Shown piece by piece: positions 18,616 through 27,741 of a stretch of 64,000 nt of DNA (position 1 is the stretch's first letter; each line of letters opens with the position of its first letter). This stretch comes from Sporosarcina trichiuri. GTDB taxonomy: Bacteria > Bacillota > Bacilli > Bacillales_A > Planococcaceae. The stretch covers positions 778,001-842,000 of the forward strand of contig NZ_CP129119.1 of the NCBI RefSeq assembly GCF_030406775.1, given 5' to 3'. The translations under genes and the position numbers were made by a program. Below the pieces are notes generated by a model. The model worked only from the letters and a program-made list of their open reading frames with translations, was not told the origin of the DNA and ran no database searches.

Positions 18616-20811
18616 ATGGCTGTCGCACAAGACCTGACAGAACACGATATTTTCGCGCTCGTCAGCAAATATATGAACGGTGAGCATGTCGCGTTCGTCA
18701 AAAAAGCCTATGAAGCGGCAAAGCGCGCACATGAAGGGCAATATAGAAGTTCCGGAGAACCTTACATTCTCCATCCGGTCCAGGTCGCCGGCATACTTGC
18801 AGAACTGCAGATGGATCCGTCGACTGTCGCGGCCGGCTTCTTGCATGATGTCGTAGAAGACACGGAAATCGGCCGGGAAGACATCGTCCGTGATTTCGGC
18901 GAGGAAGTCGCCATGCTTGTCGACGGTGTCACGAAGCTTGAGAAACTTAAGTTCAAATCCAATGAAGAAAAACAGGCAGAGAACCACCGGAAGATGTTCA
19001 TCGCCATGGCGCAGGATATCCGCGTCATCCTGATCAAACTCGCAGACCGCCTGCACAATATGAGGACCCTTAAGTATGTCCGTGAAGAGAAACAGCGGCG
19101 TATTTCTGCGGAAACACTGGAAATCTTTGCGCCGCTCGCACACCGGCTCGGTATTTCTGCAATCAAGTGGGAGCTGGAAGATATTGCCCTCCGCTACTTA
19201 AATCCTCAGCAATATTACCGCATAGTGAACCTCATGAAGCAAAAACGTGTCGAACGGGAAAACTACCTGTCGAATGTCATGGAGCAGATTGACGCGGAAA
19301 TCAGCAAGATGGATATTCACGCGGAGCTGTCCGGGCGTCCGAAGCACCTCTATTCCATCTACCGGAAAATGATCCTGCAGAAGAAAGAGTTCAATGAGAT
19401 CTATGACCTGCTCGCGGTCCGGATTGTCGTCAGCAGCATCAAAGACTGCTACGCTGTGCTCGGAATCATCCATACGCTGTGGAAACCGATGCCCGGCCGC
19501 TTCAAGGATTATATCGCGATGCCGAAGCAGAACCTGTACCAGTCGCTGCATACGACGGTCGTCGGTCCTGCCGGCGATCCGCTGGAAGTCCAGATCCGCA
19601 CCGAAGAGATGCATAAGATCGCCGAATTCGGTGTCGCTGCACACTGGGCCTACAAAGAGGGGACTACAGCGGACCACCCTGATACGATCGACTCGAAATT
19701 GACGTGGTTCCGGGAAATCCTCGAAATGCAGAACGAATCCTCGAATGCCGAGGAATTCATGGAATCGCTGAAATTCGACCTGTTTTCTGACATGGTCTAT
19801 GTATTCACGCCGGACGGGGATGTCATTGAACTCCCGAAAGGCTCTGTCCCGATAGACTTTGCCTACCGGGTCCATTCCGAAGTCGGCAACCGGACGATCG
19901 GCGCCAAAGTGAACGGCAAAATGGTGCCGCTCGAAACCGAATTGTTCACCGGCGACATCGTGGAGGTGCTCACATCCAAGCAGTCATTCGGACCGAGCCG
20001 GGACTGGCTGAAGATTGCGAACACGTCGCAGGCACGGAACAAAATCCGCCAGTATTTCAAAAAGCAGCTGCGCGAGGATAACGTCTTCAAAGGCAGGGAA
20101 CTGCTTGAAAAAGAAGTCAAGCTGCAGGAATATACGATGAAGGATGTCGTGACGCCGGAAAGCATCCGGCGGGTCATCGACAAATTCAGCTTCACGTCGG
20201 AAGAGGACATGTACGCGGCGATCGGTTCGGGGGGCATCACGGCCCAGCAGGTCGTCAACCGGATGACCGACAAGATCCGTAAAGAGCGTGAGAAGAAGGA
20301 AGCGATCGATAAGATTGTCGCCGATCTGAAGAATCCGCCTGCACCGGTCATGACGGAATCCGGCGTGATCGTGAAGGATCTGGATAATCTGCTGATCCGT
20401 CTGTCGAAATGCTGCAACCCTGTACCGGGCGATGAAATCGTCGGGTTCATCACTAAAGGGCGGGGGGTTTCCGTCCACCGGGTGGACTGTCCGAATATCC
20501 ATACGGACAGCCGTGACGACCGTCTGATCGACGTTGCGTGGGCGGTTGCCCCGATGGACAGCCAGAAGAAGGAGTTCCAGGTCGATATCGAAATCACAGG
20601 GTACGACCGGCAGGGACTGCTGAACGAAGTGATGATGGCCGTCGTGGATACGAAAACACCGATCATCGCCGTCTCCGGCAAGGCGGACCGCGTCAAGATC
20701 GCACATATCAGCATGTCCATCAAAATCACCGACCTGCAGCATTTGCAGCGGATTGTCGATAAAATCAAGCAAGTACGGGACATCTACTCCGTTCAGCGGG
20801 TGATCAATTGA
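18616..20811 (+). CDS. relA: Bifunctional (p)ppGpp synthetase/hydrolase RelA (Rel)
   Basis: A 731-residue long RSH enzyme that makes and degrades (p)ppGpp on stalled ribosomes. The HD hydrolase domain is intact (HP at about 54, HDVVED at 77, LADRLHNMRTL), so it should be bifunctional. The synthetase domain (about 220-340, GRPKHLYSIYRKM) is followed by TGS (from about 394, VYVFTPDGDVIELP), a zinc-finger region with SKCCNPVPGD near 597, and a C-terminal ACT domain (about 655-731). ATG 18616 follows AAAGGGGTGGGAG; ATGs at 18577 and 18595 are less well placed. Confidence 0.97.
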   Translation: MAVAQDLTEHDIFALVSKYMNGEHVAFVKKAYEAAKRAHEGQYRSSGEPYILHPVQVAGILAELQMDPSTVAAGFLHDVVEDTEIGREDIVRDFGEEVAMLVDGVTKLEKLKFKSNEEKQAENHRKMFIAMAQDIRVILIKLADRLHNMRTLKYVREEKQRRISAETLEIFAPLAHRLGISAIKWELEDIALRYLNPQQYYRIVNLMKQKRVERENYLSNVMEQIDAEISKMDIHAELSGRPKHLYSIYRKMILQKKEFNEIYDLLAVRIVVSSIKDCYAVLGIIHTLWKPMPGRFKDYIAMPKQNLYQSLHTTVVGPAGDPLEVQIRTEEMHKIAEFGVAAHWAYKEGTTADHPDTIDSKLTWFREILEMQNESSNAEEFMESLKFDLFSDMVYVFTPDGDVIELPKGSVPIDFAYRVHSEVGNRTIGAKVNGKMVPLETELFTGDIVEVLTSKQSFGPSRDWLKIANTSQARNKIRQYFKKQLREDNVFKGRELLEKEVKLQEYTMKDVVTPESIRRVIDKFSFTSEEDMYAAIGSGGITAQQVVNRMTDKIRKEREKKEAIDKIVADLKNPPAPVMTESGVIVKDLDNLLIRLSKCCNPVPGDEIVGFITKGRGVSVHRVDCPNIHTDSRDDRLIDVAWAVAPMDSQKKEFQVDIEITGYDRQGLLNEVMMAVVDTKTPIIAVSGKADRVKIAHISMSIKITDLQHLQRIVDKIKQVRDIYSVQRVIN

Positions 20812-20832
20812 CGAAAGAGGGATCAGTTTTCT

Positions 20833-21273
20833 ATGAAAGTCGTCCTGCAGCGGTCCAAACAGGCATCTGTCACCGTGGATGATGAAGTCATCGGTGCGAT
20901 CGAGCATGGCTATGTCCTGCTCGTCGGCCTGACCCACGAGGATACGGAACAAGACGCCGACTATGCAGCAAAGAAAATCGCCGGACTCCGCCTGTTCGAA
21001 GACGGAGACGGCAAGATGAACCGGTCGATCGATGAAACTGGGGGACAGATCCTGTCGATTTCCCAGTTCACCCTGTACGGGGACAGCCGGAAAGGCAGAC
21101 GTCCGAGTTTCATCGAAGCGGCCCGTCCGGAGCATGCAGAGCCGCTCTACGATCATTTCAATGAGCAGCTTCGTGCACTCGGGCTTCGGGTTGAAACCGG
21201 CCGGTTCGGGGCGATGATGGATGTGTCGCTCGTCAATGACGGACCGGTGACCCTGATCATCGAATCCAAGTGA
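20833..21273 (+). CDS. dtd: D-aminoacyl-tRNA deacylase Dtd
   Basis: A 146-residue proofreading enzyme that hydrolyses D-aminoacyl-tRNAs. The two signature loops are [17 protein letters not shown] and the [15 protein letters not shown] cross-subunit motif. It lies 21 bases after relA, downstream of an AAAGAGGG SD, and is probably cotranscribed with relA as in B. subtilis. It ends at a bidirectional terminator shared with the convergent amidase gene. Confidence 0.97.
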   Translation: MKVVLQRSKQASVTVDDEVIGAIEHGYVLLVGLTHEDTEQDADYAAKKIAGLRLFEDGDGKMNRSIDETGGQILSISQFTLYGDSRKGRRPSFIEAARPEHAEPLYDHFNEQLRALGLRVETGRFGAMMDVSLVNDGPVTLIIESK

Positions 21274-21309
21274 AAAATCCGCAGGAGCAACCGGCTCCTG
21301 CGGATTTTT
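21274..21309. terminator. Bidirectional terminator between dtd and amidase gene
   Basis: AAAAATCCGCAGGAGC pairs with GCTCCTGCGGATTTTT across AACCG, with A-run and T-run on either side, so it can serve both convergent genes. Confidence 0.92.
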
Positions 21310-22853
21310 TATTGGGCATCGAAATAATCGAGAAGCCCTTTATAGATTCCCTGCGATGCCTGCTCCCTGAAATAGCCGCTCGTCAGCATACGCTCTTCCG
21401 ACGAATTGGACAGGAATCCGAGTTCGATCAGGACTGCCGGCAGCCGGTTTTCCCGCAGGACGAGGAAGTTGGCGGATTGCGTGCCGCGGTTCCCGAGGTC
21501 GACCGTACCGGCGAGCCCTTCATTCAGCGCATCGGCGAATGCCTTTTGCGCAGGCTGTGTATAGTACGTTGTGAATCCGGAAATCGACCGGTCCGGATTG
21601 GCATCATAGTGGAGACTGACAAATGCGTCCGCATTCTCCTGATGGCCGATGTCCGTCCGTTTTCTCAGCGAAACGTATGTATCGGAATCCCTCGTCATGA
21701 CGACTGTCGCGCCGGCGTCCTTCAATTTGCCTGCCAAAAGCTCTGCAGTCAGAAGTGTCAGGTCCTTTTCGTCCGTTCCGCGCGTGCCGGTCGTGCCGCG
21801 GTCATTGCCGCCGTGTCCCGGATCGATTGCAATCGTAAGCCCTTTCAGTGTCCCTTTTTCCCGTGCCTTCTTCGTGGGTGCGAAAGAGGCATCTGATGAT
21901 TCACCAGTCCGGTTGACGACCCAGTCAGCCACGAATGCCGTCCCGCCGTTTTCCAGGATGATCTCATACCAGCCGTCTACTTCGCCTTTCACGCGGAACA
22001 CGTCTCCGGCATCTGCTCTCAGGACCACGTCAGACGCGGTCGAAGGGGACTGACGGATGTTCGTCCCGTTCGTGACGACCGATACGGCTGCGCTCCCGCC
22101 GAGTGACTGCTGTTCGGGATGTCCTGACAGGTCTCCGTGAAATGCGTAGACCCAGCCAGACGTTTTGCCGGACAGCGCGATTTTCACCCAGTTCCCCTCA
22201 ATGCGTTCAACTGGAAACGATTCGTCTTTCTGTATGGTGCCGACACGTTTCGAAGATTGTGTCGCTTTTTTCCTTACATTCAGCTTATCGACCGCCACGG
22301 TGAACGTATCCGCCTTGACTGCTTTTGCATTGTCGGCGTTTTCCTCGGTGACACCTGAGGATGAAGGCACTTCCGTTATGTATGTCGTATGCACCCAGCC
22401 GTCTGTACCATCAGCTGAAATGGAAGCCCACTCCCCGTCGTAGCCGAGCAGATCGGCAGGTTCTCCGGAACGGAGTTTGCCGATGACCGCGGAATTGGTC
22501 GAAGGACCGGAGCGGATGTTCAGGGAATCGACACGGGATACGACCGTTTTGCCTGCAGTTTCGGAGGCATTCCCTTTCTTTGTAAGCCATGCTGCAATCC
22601 AGCCGGTTTCGCCATCTCCGGATATTTTGAGCCAGTCGCCGGAATGCCCGATGACATCAACGGTTTGCCCGTCCGACAGCCGGCCTGTCACCGAGTAGGT
22701 GAGCCCCGGACCCGACCGGATGTTCAGTGTCGGGGAATCGACTGTGACAGTCTCTGCAGCACCGTCAGCAGCAGCTGTGATGAAGCCGCCGCCCAGCAGC
22801 ACAGCCAGCAGGAAGAACCCCGCAGCGAGTGCTGTTTTTGCAAGTTTCGGCAT
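21309..22853 (-). CDS. Secreted N-acetylmuramoyl-L-alanine amidase with four SH3b repeats (YrvJ-like)
   Basis: A 514-residue exported wall hydrolase. A signal peptide (KLAKTALAAGFFLLAVLLGGG, cleavage near TAAADG) is followed by four SH3_3 wall-binding repeats (about 35-320, each with LNIRSGPS-type motif and W near the end). The C-terminal Amidase_3 domain (about 335-514) has zinc ligands in AIDPGHGGND and SLHYDA and a conserved Glu in VLIELGFLSN. ATG at 22853 follows AAGGAGTG on the minus strand; an upstream open frame through the T-box region is not credible. It matches yrvJ in location and length. Confidence 0.95.
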   Translation of the reverse strand: MPKLAKTALAAGFFLLAVLLGGGFITAAADGAAETVTVDSPTLNIRSGPGLTYSVTGRLSDGQTVDVIGHSGDWLKISGDGETGWIAAWLTKKGNASETAGKTVVSRVDSLNIRSGPSTNSAVIGKLRSGEPADLLGYDGEWASISADGTDGWVHTTYITEVPSSSGVTEENADNAKAVKADTFTVAVDKLNVRKKATQSSKRVGTIQKDESFPVERIEGNWVKIALSGKTSGWVYAFHGDLSGHPEQQSLGGSAAVSVVTNGTNIRQSPSTASDVVLRADAGDVFRVKGEVDGWYEIILENGGTAFVADWVVNRTGESSDASFAPTKKAREKGTLKGLTIAIDPGHGGNDRGTTGTRGTDEKDLTLLTAELLAGKLKDAGATVVMTRDSDTYVSLRKRTDIGHQENADAFVSLHYDANPDRSISGFTTYYTQPAQKAFADALNEGLAGTVDLGNRGTQSANFLVLRENRLPAVLIELGFLSNSSEERMLTSGYFREQASQGIYKGLLDYFDAQ

Positions 22854-22920
22854 GTTTCCACACTCCTTTGTCCATATTGTAAAAGAACGGACGGGAAAAA
22901 ACCATACCAAATGAAAAAGG

Positions 22921-22948
22921 TTGACACCTTGGCGACAGATGGTACTAT
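22921..22948 (+). promoter_or_regulatory. SigA promoter of the hisS-aspS leader
   Basis: Consensus TTGACA (22921-22926), 16 bases, TACTAT (22943-22948). The predicted start near 22956 gives a leader of about 320 bases before hisS. Confidence 0.8.
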
Positions 22949-22957
22949 TATTGATAA

Positions 22958-23235
22958 CTGCATGCAGTGAACATTGTCGATGACTTGGAAAGTATTCAAG
23001 CAACTGGCTGAACAGAGAAGGGCGGACCCAGGCTGAAATCCCCCTCAGGCAACCTTGGAGAAAAACACCAGCGAGACGCCAGGCTGAAACGCGGACACCG
23101 CTTAGTAGGCAGGGACGGAACCGGCCGTTATCCGGATACGAGTGGGTGTCAGATGACATCAATTTGGGTGGAACCGCGGAAGCTTACATATAAGCTCTCG
23201 TCCCTTGCAGACGCAGGGGATGGGGGCTTTTTTGC
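22958..23235 (+). promoter_or_regulatory. T-box leader (riboswitch) controlling hisS-aspS
   Basis: The T-box sequence TGGGTGGAACCGCG (23165-23178) lies directly before a terminator stem (CTCTCGTCCCTTGC with GCAGGGGATGGGGG, about 23194-23228) and TTTTTT. Uncharged tRNA should stabilise the antiterminator and allow hisS-aspS transcription. Stem I occupies roughly 23010-23110. A GACAC at 23094-23098 overlaps an Asp codon (GAC) and a His codon (CAC), matching the two downstream synthetases. Another CAC occurs at 23066. The specifier loop has not been folded, so its exact placement is inference. Confidence 0.93.
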
Positions 23236-23277
23236 ATTCCGCGAAATGACCCGCATGATCAGGAGAGGGGTTTACCG

Positions 23278-24549
23278 ATGAAGTTCAAAGTGCCAAGAGG
23301 AACACAAGACATCCTGCCGTCCGAATCGTGGAAATGGCAGAAGCTCGAACGGATGATCCATGAAGTATGCGACCTGTACCGCTATGAGGAAATCCGCACA
23401 CCGATGTTCGAACAGACCGAACTGTTCCAGCGGACGGTCGGCGATACGACGGACATCGTGACGAAAGAAATGTATACATTCAAAGACCGGGGCGACCGCT
23501 CCATGACACTGCGGCCGGAAGGGACAGCACCAGTCGTCCGTTCGTTCGTTGAAAACAAAATGTTCGGCTGGCCCGACCAGCCGGTCAAACTATACTACAT
23601 CGAGCCGATGTTCCGGTACGAACGCCAGCAGGCGGGGCGCTACCGCCAATTCGTCCAATTCGGCACGGAAGCGATCGGCAGTGCCGACCCTGCAATCGAT
23701 GCGGAAGTCATCGCGCTTGCACTCGATGTATACAAACGGGCAGGCCTGAAGGACATCAAGCTTGTGCTGAACTCGCTCGGTGATCAGGTATCCCGCGCAG
23801 CGCACCGGGATGCACTCGTCGAACACTTCAAACCATCGATCAGTGAATTCTGTGCGGACTGCCAGAGCCGTCTGGAAAAAAATCCGCTCCGCATCCTCGA
23901 CTGCAAAGTGGACCGCGAGCATCCGCTCATGAAGACTGCGCCGTCGCTGACGGATTATCTGAACGATGAATCCCGTGCATATTTCGACAAGCTGCAGCAG
24001 CTGCTGACGGCGGCAGGAATCAGTTTCGAGCTGGATCCGAACCTCGTCCGCGGACTTGATTACTATAATCATACAGCTTTCGAAATCATGAGTGCCGCCG
24101 AAGGGTTTGGCGCCATCACGACATTATGCGGCGGCGGCCGCTACAATGGGCTGGCGGAAGAGATCGGCGGACCTTCCGCACCCGGTATCGGATTTGGCAT
24201 GAGCATCGAACGTCTCCTGCTTGCGCTGGAAGCGGAATCCGCTGAGCTTGAAAACGACGATGCGCTCGATATCTACGTCGTCTCGCTCGGCGAAGCGGCG
24301 AAAGACCGGGCATTTGAGGTGCTGCAGACACTTCGGGCAGCGGGCATCCGGGCGGATATGGATTATATGGACCGCAAGATGAAAGCGCAGATGAAGTCAG
24401 CGGACCGTCTCCGGGCGAAATGGGTGGCGGTGATCGGTGAAGAGGAAGTCGAACGGAATATCGTACAGCTGAAAAACATGGCGGAAGGCACGCAGCAATC
24501 GGTTTCCGCCGATGAACTAGTGAAAAACATCCTGGCAGCAGGGAACTAA
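23278..24549 (+). CDS. hisS: Histidyl-tRNA synthetase HisS
   Basis: A 423-residue class II synthetase that charges tRNA-His. Motif 1 is around [13 protein letters not shown], motif 2 is [19 protein letters not shown], the histidine-binding HisA motif is [14 protein letters not shown], and motif 3 is [15 protein letters not shown]; a C-terminal anticodon-binding domain follows. AGGAGAGGGG precedes ATG 23278. It is preceded by the T-box leader and followed after 14 bases by aspS. Confidence 0.98.
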   Translation: MKFKVPRGTQDILPSESWKWQKLERMIHEVCDLYRYEEIRTPMFEQTELFQRTVGDTTDIVTKEMYTFKDRGDRSMTLRPEGTAPVVRSFVENKMFGWPDQPVKLYYIEPMFRYERQQAGRYRQFVQFGTEAIGSADPAIDAEVIALALDVYKRAGLKDIKLVLNSLGDQVSRAAHRDALVEHFKPSISEFCADCQSRLEKNPLRILDCKVDREHPLMKTAPSLTDYLNDESRAYFDKLQQLLTAAGISFELDPNLVRGLDYYNHTAFEIMSAAEGFGAITTLCGGGRYNGLAEEIGGPSAPGIGFGMSIERLLLALEAESAELENDDALDIYVVSLGEAAKDRAFEVLQTLRAAGIRADMDYMDRKMKAQMKSADRLRAKWVAVIGEEEVERNIVQLKNMAEGTQQSVSADELVKNILAAGN

Positions 24550-24563
24550 GAGAGGCAGTGGTA

Positions 24564-26330
24564 ATGATGCAACGGACACAGTATTGTGGGGAATTGAACG
24601 AACAGAATATCGGGGAGCAGGTGACACTGAAAGGCTGGGTGCAGAAGCGGCGTGACCTCGGCGGCCTGATCTTCGTCGATTTGCGGGACCGGACAGGAAT
24701 TGTCCAGGCGGTCTTCAATCCGGCGATTTCCGGCCAGGCACTTGAGACGGCTGAGCGGCTGCGCAGTGAATTCGTCATTTCGGTGACTGGAAATGTCGTC
24801 GAACGCGACGAGCGGACAAAAAACAAGAACCTGAAAACAGGCGGCATCGAAGTACACGCGGAACAGATTGAAATCATCAACGAAGCGAAAAATCCGCCAT
24901 TCCTGATTGAGGACGATACGGACGTCAGCGAAGAACTCCGCTTGAAATACCGCTATCTCGACTTGCGCCGTCCCCAGCTAGCCCGTACATTCAAGATGCG
25001 GTCCGACATTACGAAGACAATCCGTAATTTCCTCGACAATGAAGGGTTCCTCGAAGTTGAGACGCCGATCCTGACGAAGTCGACCCCGGAAGGCGCTCGT
25101 GACTACCTAGTGCCGAGCCGTGTCCATGAAGGCGAATTCTACGCATTGCCGCAGTCGCCGCAGCTATTCAAGCAGATGCTCATGGTATCCGGCTTCGACC
25201 GGTATTTCCAGATTGCCCGCTGCTTCCGGGACGAGGATCTGCGTGCGGACCGCCAGCCGGAATTCACACAAGTCGATATGGAAATGAGTTTCATGTCGAT
25301 CGAAGAGATCATCGAACTGAATGAGCGTATGATGCAAAAAGTGATGAAGGACGTCAAAGGGATTGCAATCGACGCACCATTCAAACGGATGACGTATGCG
25401 GATGCAATGGCTCGCTACGGATCTGACAAACCGGACACACGTTTCGGCATGGAGCTGACCGATGTATCGGAAATCGTGAAAGATACAGCATTCAAAGTGT
25501 TCACCGGTGCACTTGAGTCCGGCGGCCAAGTGAAGCTGATCAACGTCAAAGGGGCGGCTGCCGATTACTCCCGGAAAGATATCGATGGCTTCGGTGAATT
25601 TGCTGCCGTCTACGGAGCGAAAGGCCTGGCATGGCTGAAGGTGGAAGCAGACGGACTCAAAGGACCGATTGCGAAGTTCTTCGAAGGGGACACAGCGGAA
25701 GCGCTGCAGACTGCAGCTGCTGCGGAGCCTGGCGACCTGCTGTTGTTTGCCGCCGATAAAAAATCGGTCGTTGCTGATACGCTCGGCGCGCTGCGCATGA
25801 AATTCGGGAAAGAACGCGGTCTGATCGACGAGTCGCTCTACAACTTCCTGTGGGTCACCGACTGGCCGCTGTTCGAGTACGACGAGGAAGACGGCCGGTT
25901 CTACGCAGCACATCATCCGTTCACAATGCCTGCTGACGTCAAAGAACTCGAGGAGAGTCCAGAGACAGTGAAGGCGCTCGCCTATGACTTGGTGCTCAAT
26001 GGCTATGAACTTGGCGGCGGATCACTGCGCATCTACGAACGTGACGTGCAGGAGAAGATGTTCAAAGCACTCGGATTTACCCAGGAGGAAGCGCGCGAGC
26101 AGTTCGGATTCCTGCTGGACGCGTTCGAATACGGCACACCTCCGCACGGCGGCATCGCCTTCGGTCTTGACCGTCTCGTCATGCTGCTGACCGGTTCAAC
26201 GAACTTGCGTGATACGATTGCGTTCCCGAAAACAGCGAGCGCAACGGACCTGTTGACAGAAGCTCCGGATACTGTGGACCCGGCGCAGCTCACGGAATTG
26301 CATATTCAATTAGCCCCAGAACGAAAATAG
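24564..26330 (+). CDS. aspS: Aspartyl-tRNA synthetase AspS (bacterial type)
   Basis: A 588-residue class II synthetase. An N-terminal OB-fold anticodon domain ([20 protein letters not shown]) is followed by motif 2 ([21 protein letters not shown] region), the bacterial GAD insertion (about 290-420), and motif 3 [13 protein letters not shown]. Starts at 24558 (GTG), 24564 and 24567 (ATG) are all in frame; ATG 24564 has the best spacing from AGAGAGG. Whether the enzyme also charges tRNA-Asn cannot be seen here. Confidence 0.97.
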   Translation: MMQRTQYCGELNEQNIGEQVTLKGWVQKRRDLGGLIFVDLRDRTGIVQAVFNPAISGQALETAERLRSEFVISVTGNVVERDERTKNKNLKTGGIEVHAEQIEIINEAKNPPFLIEDDTDVSEELRLKYRYLDLRRPQLARTFKMRSDITKTIRNFLDNEGFLEVETPILTKSTPEGARDYLVPSRVHEGEFYALPQSPQLFKQMLMVSGFDRYFQIARCFRDEDLRADRQPEFTQVDMEMSFMSIEEIIELNERMMQKVMKDVKGIAIDAPFKRMTYADAMARYGSDKPDTRFGMELTDVSEIVKDTAFKVFTGALESGGQVKLINVKGAAADYSRKDIDGFGEFAAVYGAKGLAWLKVEADGLKGPIAKFFEGDTAEALQTAAAAEPGDLLLFAADKKSVVADTLGALRMKFGKERGLIDESLYNFLWVTDWPLFEYDEEDGRFYAAHHPFTMPADVKELEESPETVKALAYDLVLNGYELGGGSLRIYERDVQEKMFKALGFTQEEAREQFGFLLDAFEYGTPPHGGIAFGLDRLVMLLTGSTNLRDTIAFPKTASATDLLTEAPDTVDPAQLTELHIQLAPERK

Positions 26331-26378
26331 GAAATTAGCACTTTTCTGATTTCAATCAAGAATTTCGTGTGCAAATGA

Positions 26379-26407
26379 TTGAAACGCTTACAAGCATATG
26401 CTATGAT
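26379..26407 (+). promoter_or_regulatory. Promoter of 6S RNA with overlapping cre-like sequence
   Basis: TTGAAA (26379-26384), 17 bases, TATGAT (26402-26407), with extended TGC before the -10: a strong SigA promoter. The -35 lies in a sequence (26378-26393) that fits the CcpA consensus WTGNNARCGNWWWCAW except for one position (T for the first G). Confidence 0.82.
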
Positions 26408-26413
26408 ACATGT

Positions 26414-26647
26414 ATTAACAAATCCTGAGGTGTTCGTTATTTGCCAGACAGTTTTGACCGAACACTTTAATCGTCGGGAGCCCAGGTTCTTCTCATGATG
26501 ACATGCCTGTCATGGGACCTCAGAAGTGAGAAGACCGGGCACCCACCTGCACCGTGCGGGTTCAAAACGATATTACAAAGACGGCACATTCGGGATTTGT
26601 TCCACTTCAGACAGTCCACCTCTTAGCAATCCTGCTGAGAGGTTTTT
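26414..26647 (+). ncRNA. bsrA: 6S RNA (BsrA-type), regulator of RNA polymerase
   Basis: An intergenic transcript unit with a strong promoter and a perfect terminator (CCTCTTAGCA-ATCC-TGCTGAGAGG, 26619-26642, then TTTTT) and no ORF. It can form one long irregular hairpin: GAGGTG near the 5' end with CACCTC at the 3' end, GGGAGCCCAGG with ACCGGGCACCC, TCTTCTCA with TGAGAAGA, and a terminal ATGACA-TGCC-TGTCAT. Large unpaired arms lie between the closing and apical stems, the promoter-mimicking 6S shape. B. subtilis 6S-1 occupies the same position, after aspS and before yrvM (recalled). The exact ends are estimated. Confidence 0.82.
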
Positions 26648-26674
26648 ATTTTGAAAGAGAAAGGTTGTTGGCTC

Positions 26675-27442
26675 ATGTTAAACCAGTTTTCACGAAACGA
26701 ACTATCCATCGGCAAAGAAGGGATCGGCCGGATGGCGGATACGACAGTCGCCATTCTCGGCGTCGGAGGTGTCGGCTCGTTCGCCGCAGAAGCATGCGCC
26801 CGGAGCGGCATCGGTAAGATCATCCTTGTGGACAAGGATGACGTCGATATCACCAACATCAACCGGCAGCTCGTCGCCTACCTGTCAACAGTGGGCAAGC
26901 TGAAAGTGGAAGTCATGCAGGAGCGCATCAAAGACATCAATGCGGACTGTGAAGTCGTACCGCTCCATATGTTCTACACAGAAGAGACGGCAGACCGCTT
27001 TTTCGCAGAGAAGCCGGACTACGTGATCGATGCCTCTGACACGATCAGCTACAAGATCCATCTGATCGAGCAGTGCCTCGAGCGCGGCGTCAAGATCATT
27101 TCAAGCATGGGGGCCGCAAACAAGATCGATCCGACGCGTTTCCAGATCGCCGATATTTCAAAGACGCACACCGATCCGATCGCAAAGGTCATCCGCACCC
27201 GACTGCGGAAAGCGGGTATCACAAAAGGTGTGCCGGTCGTGTTTTCCGATGAAAGTCCGATCATCGTGCGCGAAGATGTCGTCGGAACAGTCGGCAAGCC
27301 GGACGCCGCGATCCGCAAAGCCAAAATGCCGCCCGCATCGAATGCCTACTGTCCATCCGTCGCCGGTCTGGTCGCCGCCAGCTGGGTGCTGAACGACATC
27401 ACCGCCGACATACCGCTTCAGCGGGTGAACGACAGCAAGTAA
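26675..27442 (+). CDS. tcdA: tRNA threonylcarbamoyladenosine dehydratase TcdA (YrvM)
   Basis: A 255-residue ThiF/E1-like enzyme that dehydrates t6A37 to cyclic t6A in ANN-decoding tRNAs. The ATP-binding loop is GVGGVGSFAAE, followed by DKDDVDITNINRQ and ASDTISYKI; the Cys in ASNAYCPSVAG is in the conserved C-terminal region. ATG 26675 gives the typical MLNQFSRNEL start, with GAAAGG 10 bases upstream; a TTG at 26651 overlaps the 6S terminator and is unlikely. Confidence 0.94.
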   Translation: MLNQFSRNELSIGKEGIGRMADTTVAILGVGGVGSFAAEACARSGIGKIILVDKDDVDITNINRQLVAYLSTVGKLKVEVMQERIKDINADCEVVPLHMFYTEETADRFFAEKPDYVIDASDTISYKIHLIEQCLERGVKIISSMGAANKIDPTRFQIADISKTHTDPIAKVIRTRLRKAGITKGVPVVFSDESPIIVREDVVGTVGKPDAAIRKAKMPPASNAYCPSVAGLVAASWVLNDITADIPLQRVNDSK

Positions 27443-27470
27443 GCGGGAATCTGCGGCGGCAAGGCATCTG

Positions 27471-27630
27471 ATCTGTTCATGAACCTGGCGAAGTGATCAT
27501 AAATCTGCGATTGTACTCATAAATCGCGGAAAGTGATCATAAACCCGGGAAAGTGATCATAAATGCGTACTTTCGCTCATAAATCATGAAAAGTGATCAT
27601 AAATCTTCAATCCCGCTCATAAACCCGTAT
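27471..27630 (-). repeat. Inverted counterpart of the 20-bp TTTATGAKC array
   Basis: On the minus strand, TTTATGA cores start near 27624, 27604, 27584, 27564, 27544, 27524 and 27504, a strict 20-base period, with a degenerate eighth unit (TTCATGAAC) near 27484. Type A units (TGATCACTTT) and type B units (GAGCGGGATT, GAGTACAATC) alternate as B, A, B, A, A, B, A. The array fills the gap between the convergent tcdA and mnmH genes. The remaining bases 27631-27700 hold nothing recognisable. Confidence 0.92.
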
Positions 27631-27703
27631 AACAACTGAAAATCCAGCAAGACATACAGCCGGCCAGCTGCTCGCTGCCGCCCGACTGTATGGTCCAGTA
27701 CAA

Positions 27704-27741
27704 AAAAGCATGGCCGGAGTCATTCCTCCGGCCATGCTTTT
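27704..27741. terminator. Bidirectional terminator between tcdA region and mnmH
   Basis: A perfect 16-bp stem, AAAAGCATGGCCGGAG / CTCCGGCCATGCTTTT, with a 6-base loop, overlapping the stop of mnmH. Confidence 0.92.

Noticed and set aside
22103..22970. Plus-strand ORFs over the amidase gene
   Set aside because: They are shadows of the SH3b repeats on the minus strand.
26554..26817. 87-codon ORF across the 6S RNA end
   Set aside because: It crosses the 6S terminator and the tcdA start in another frame, without SD.
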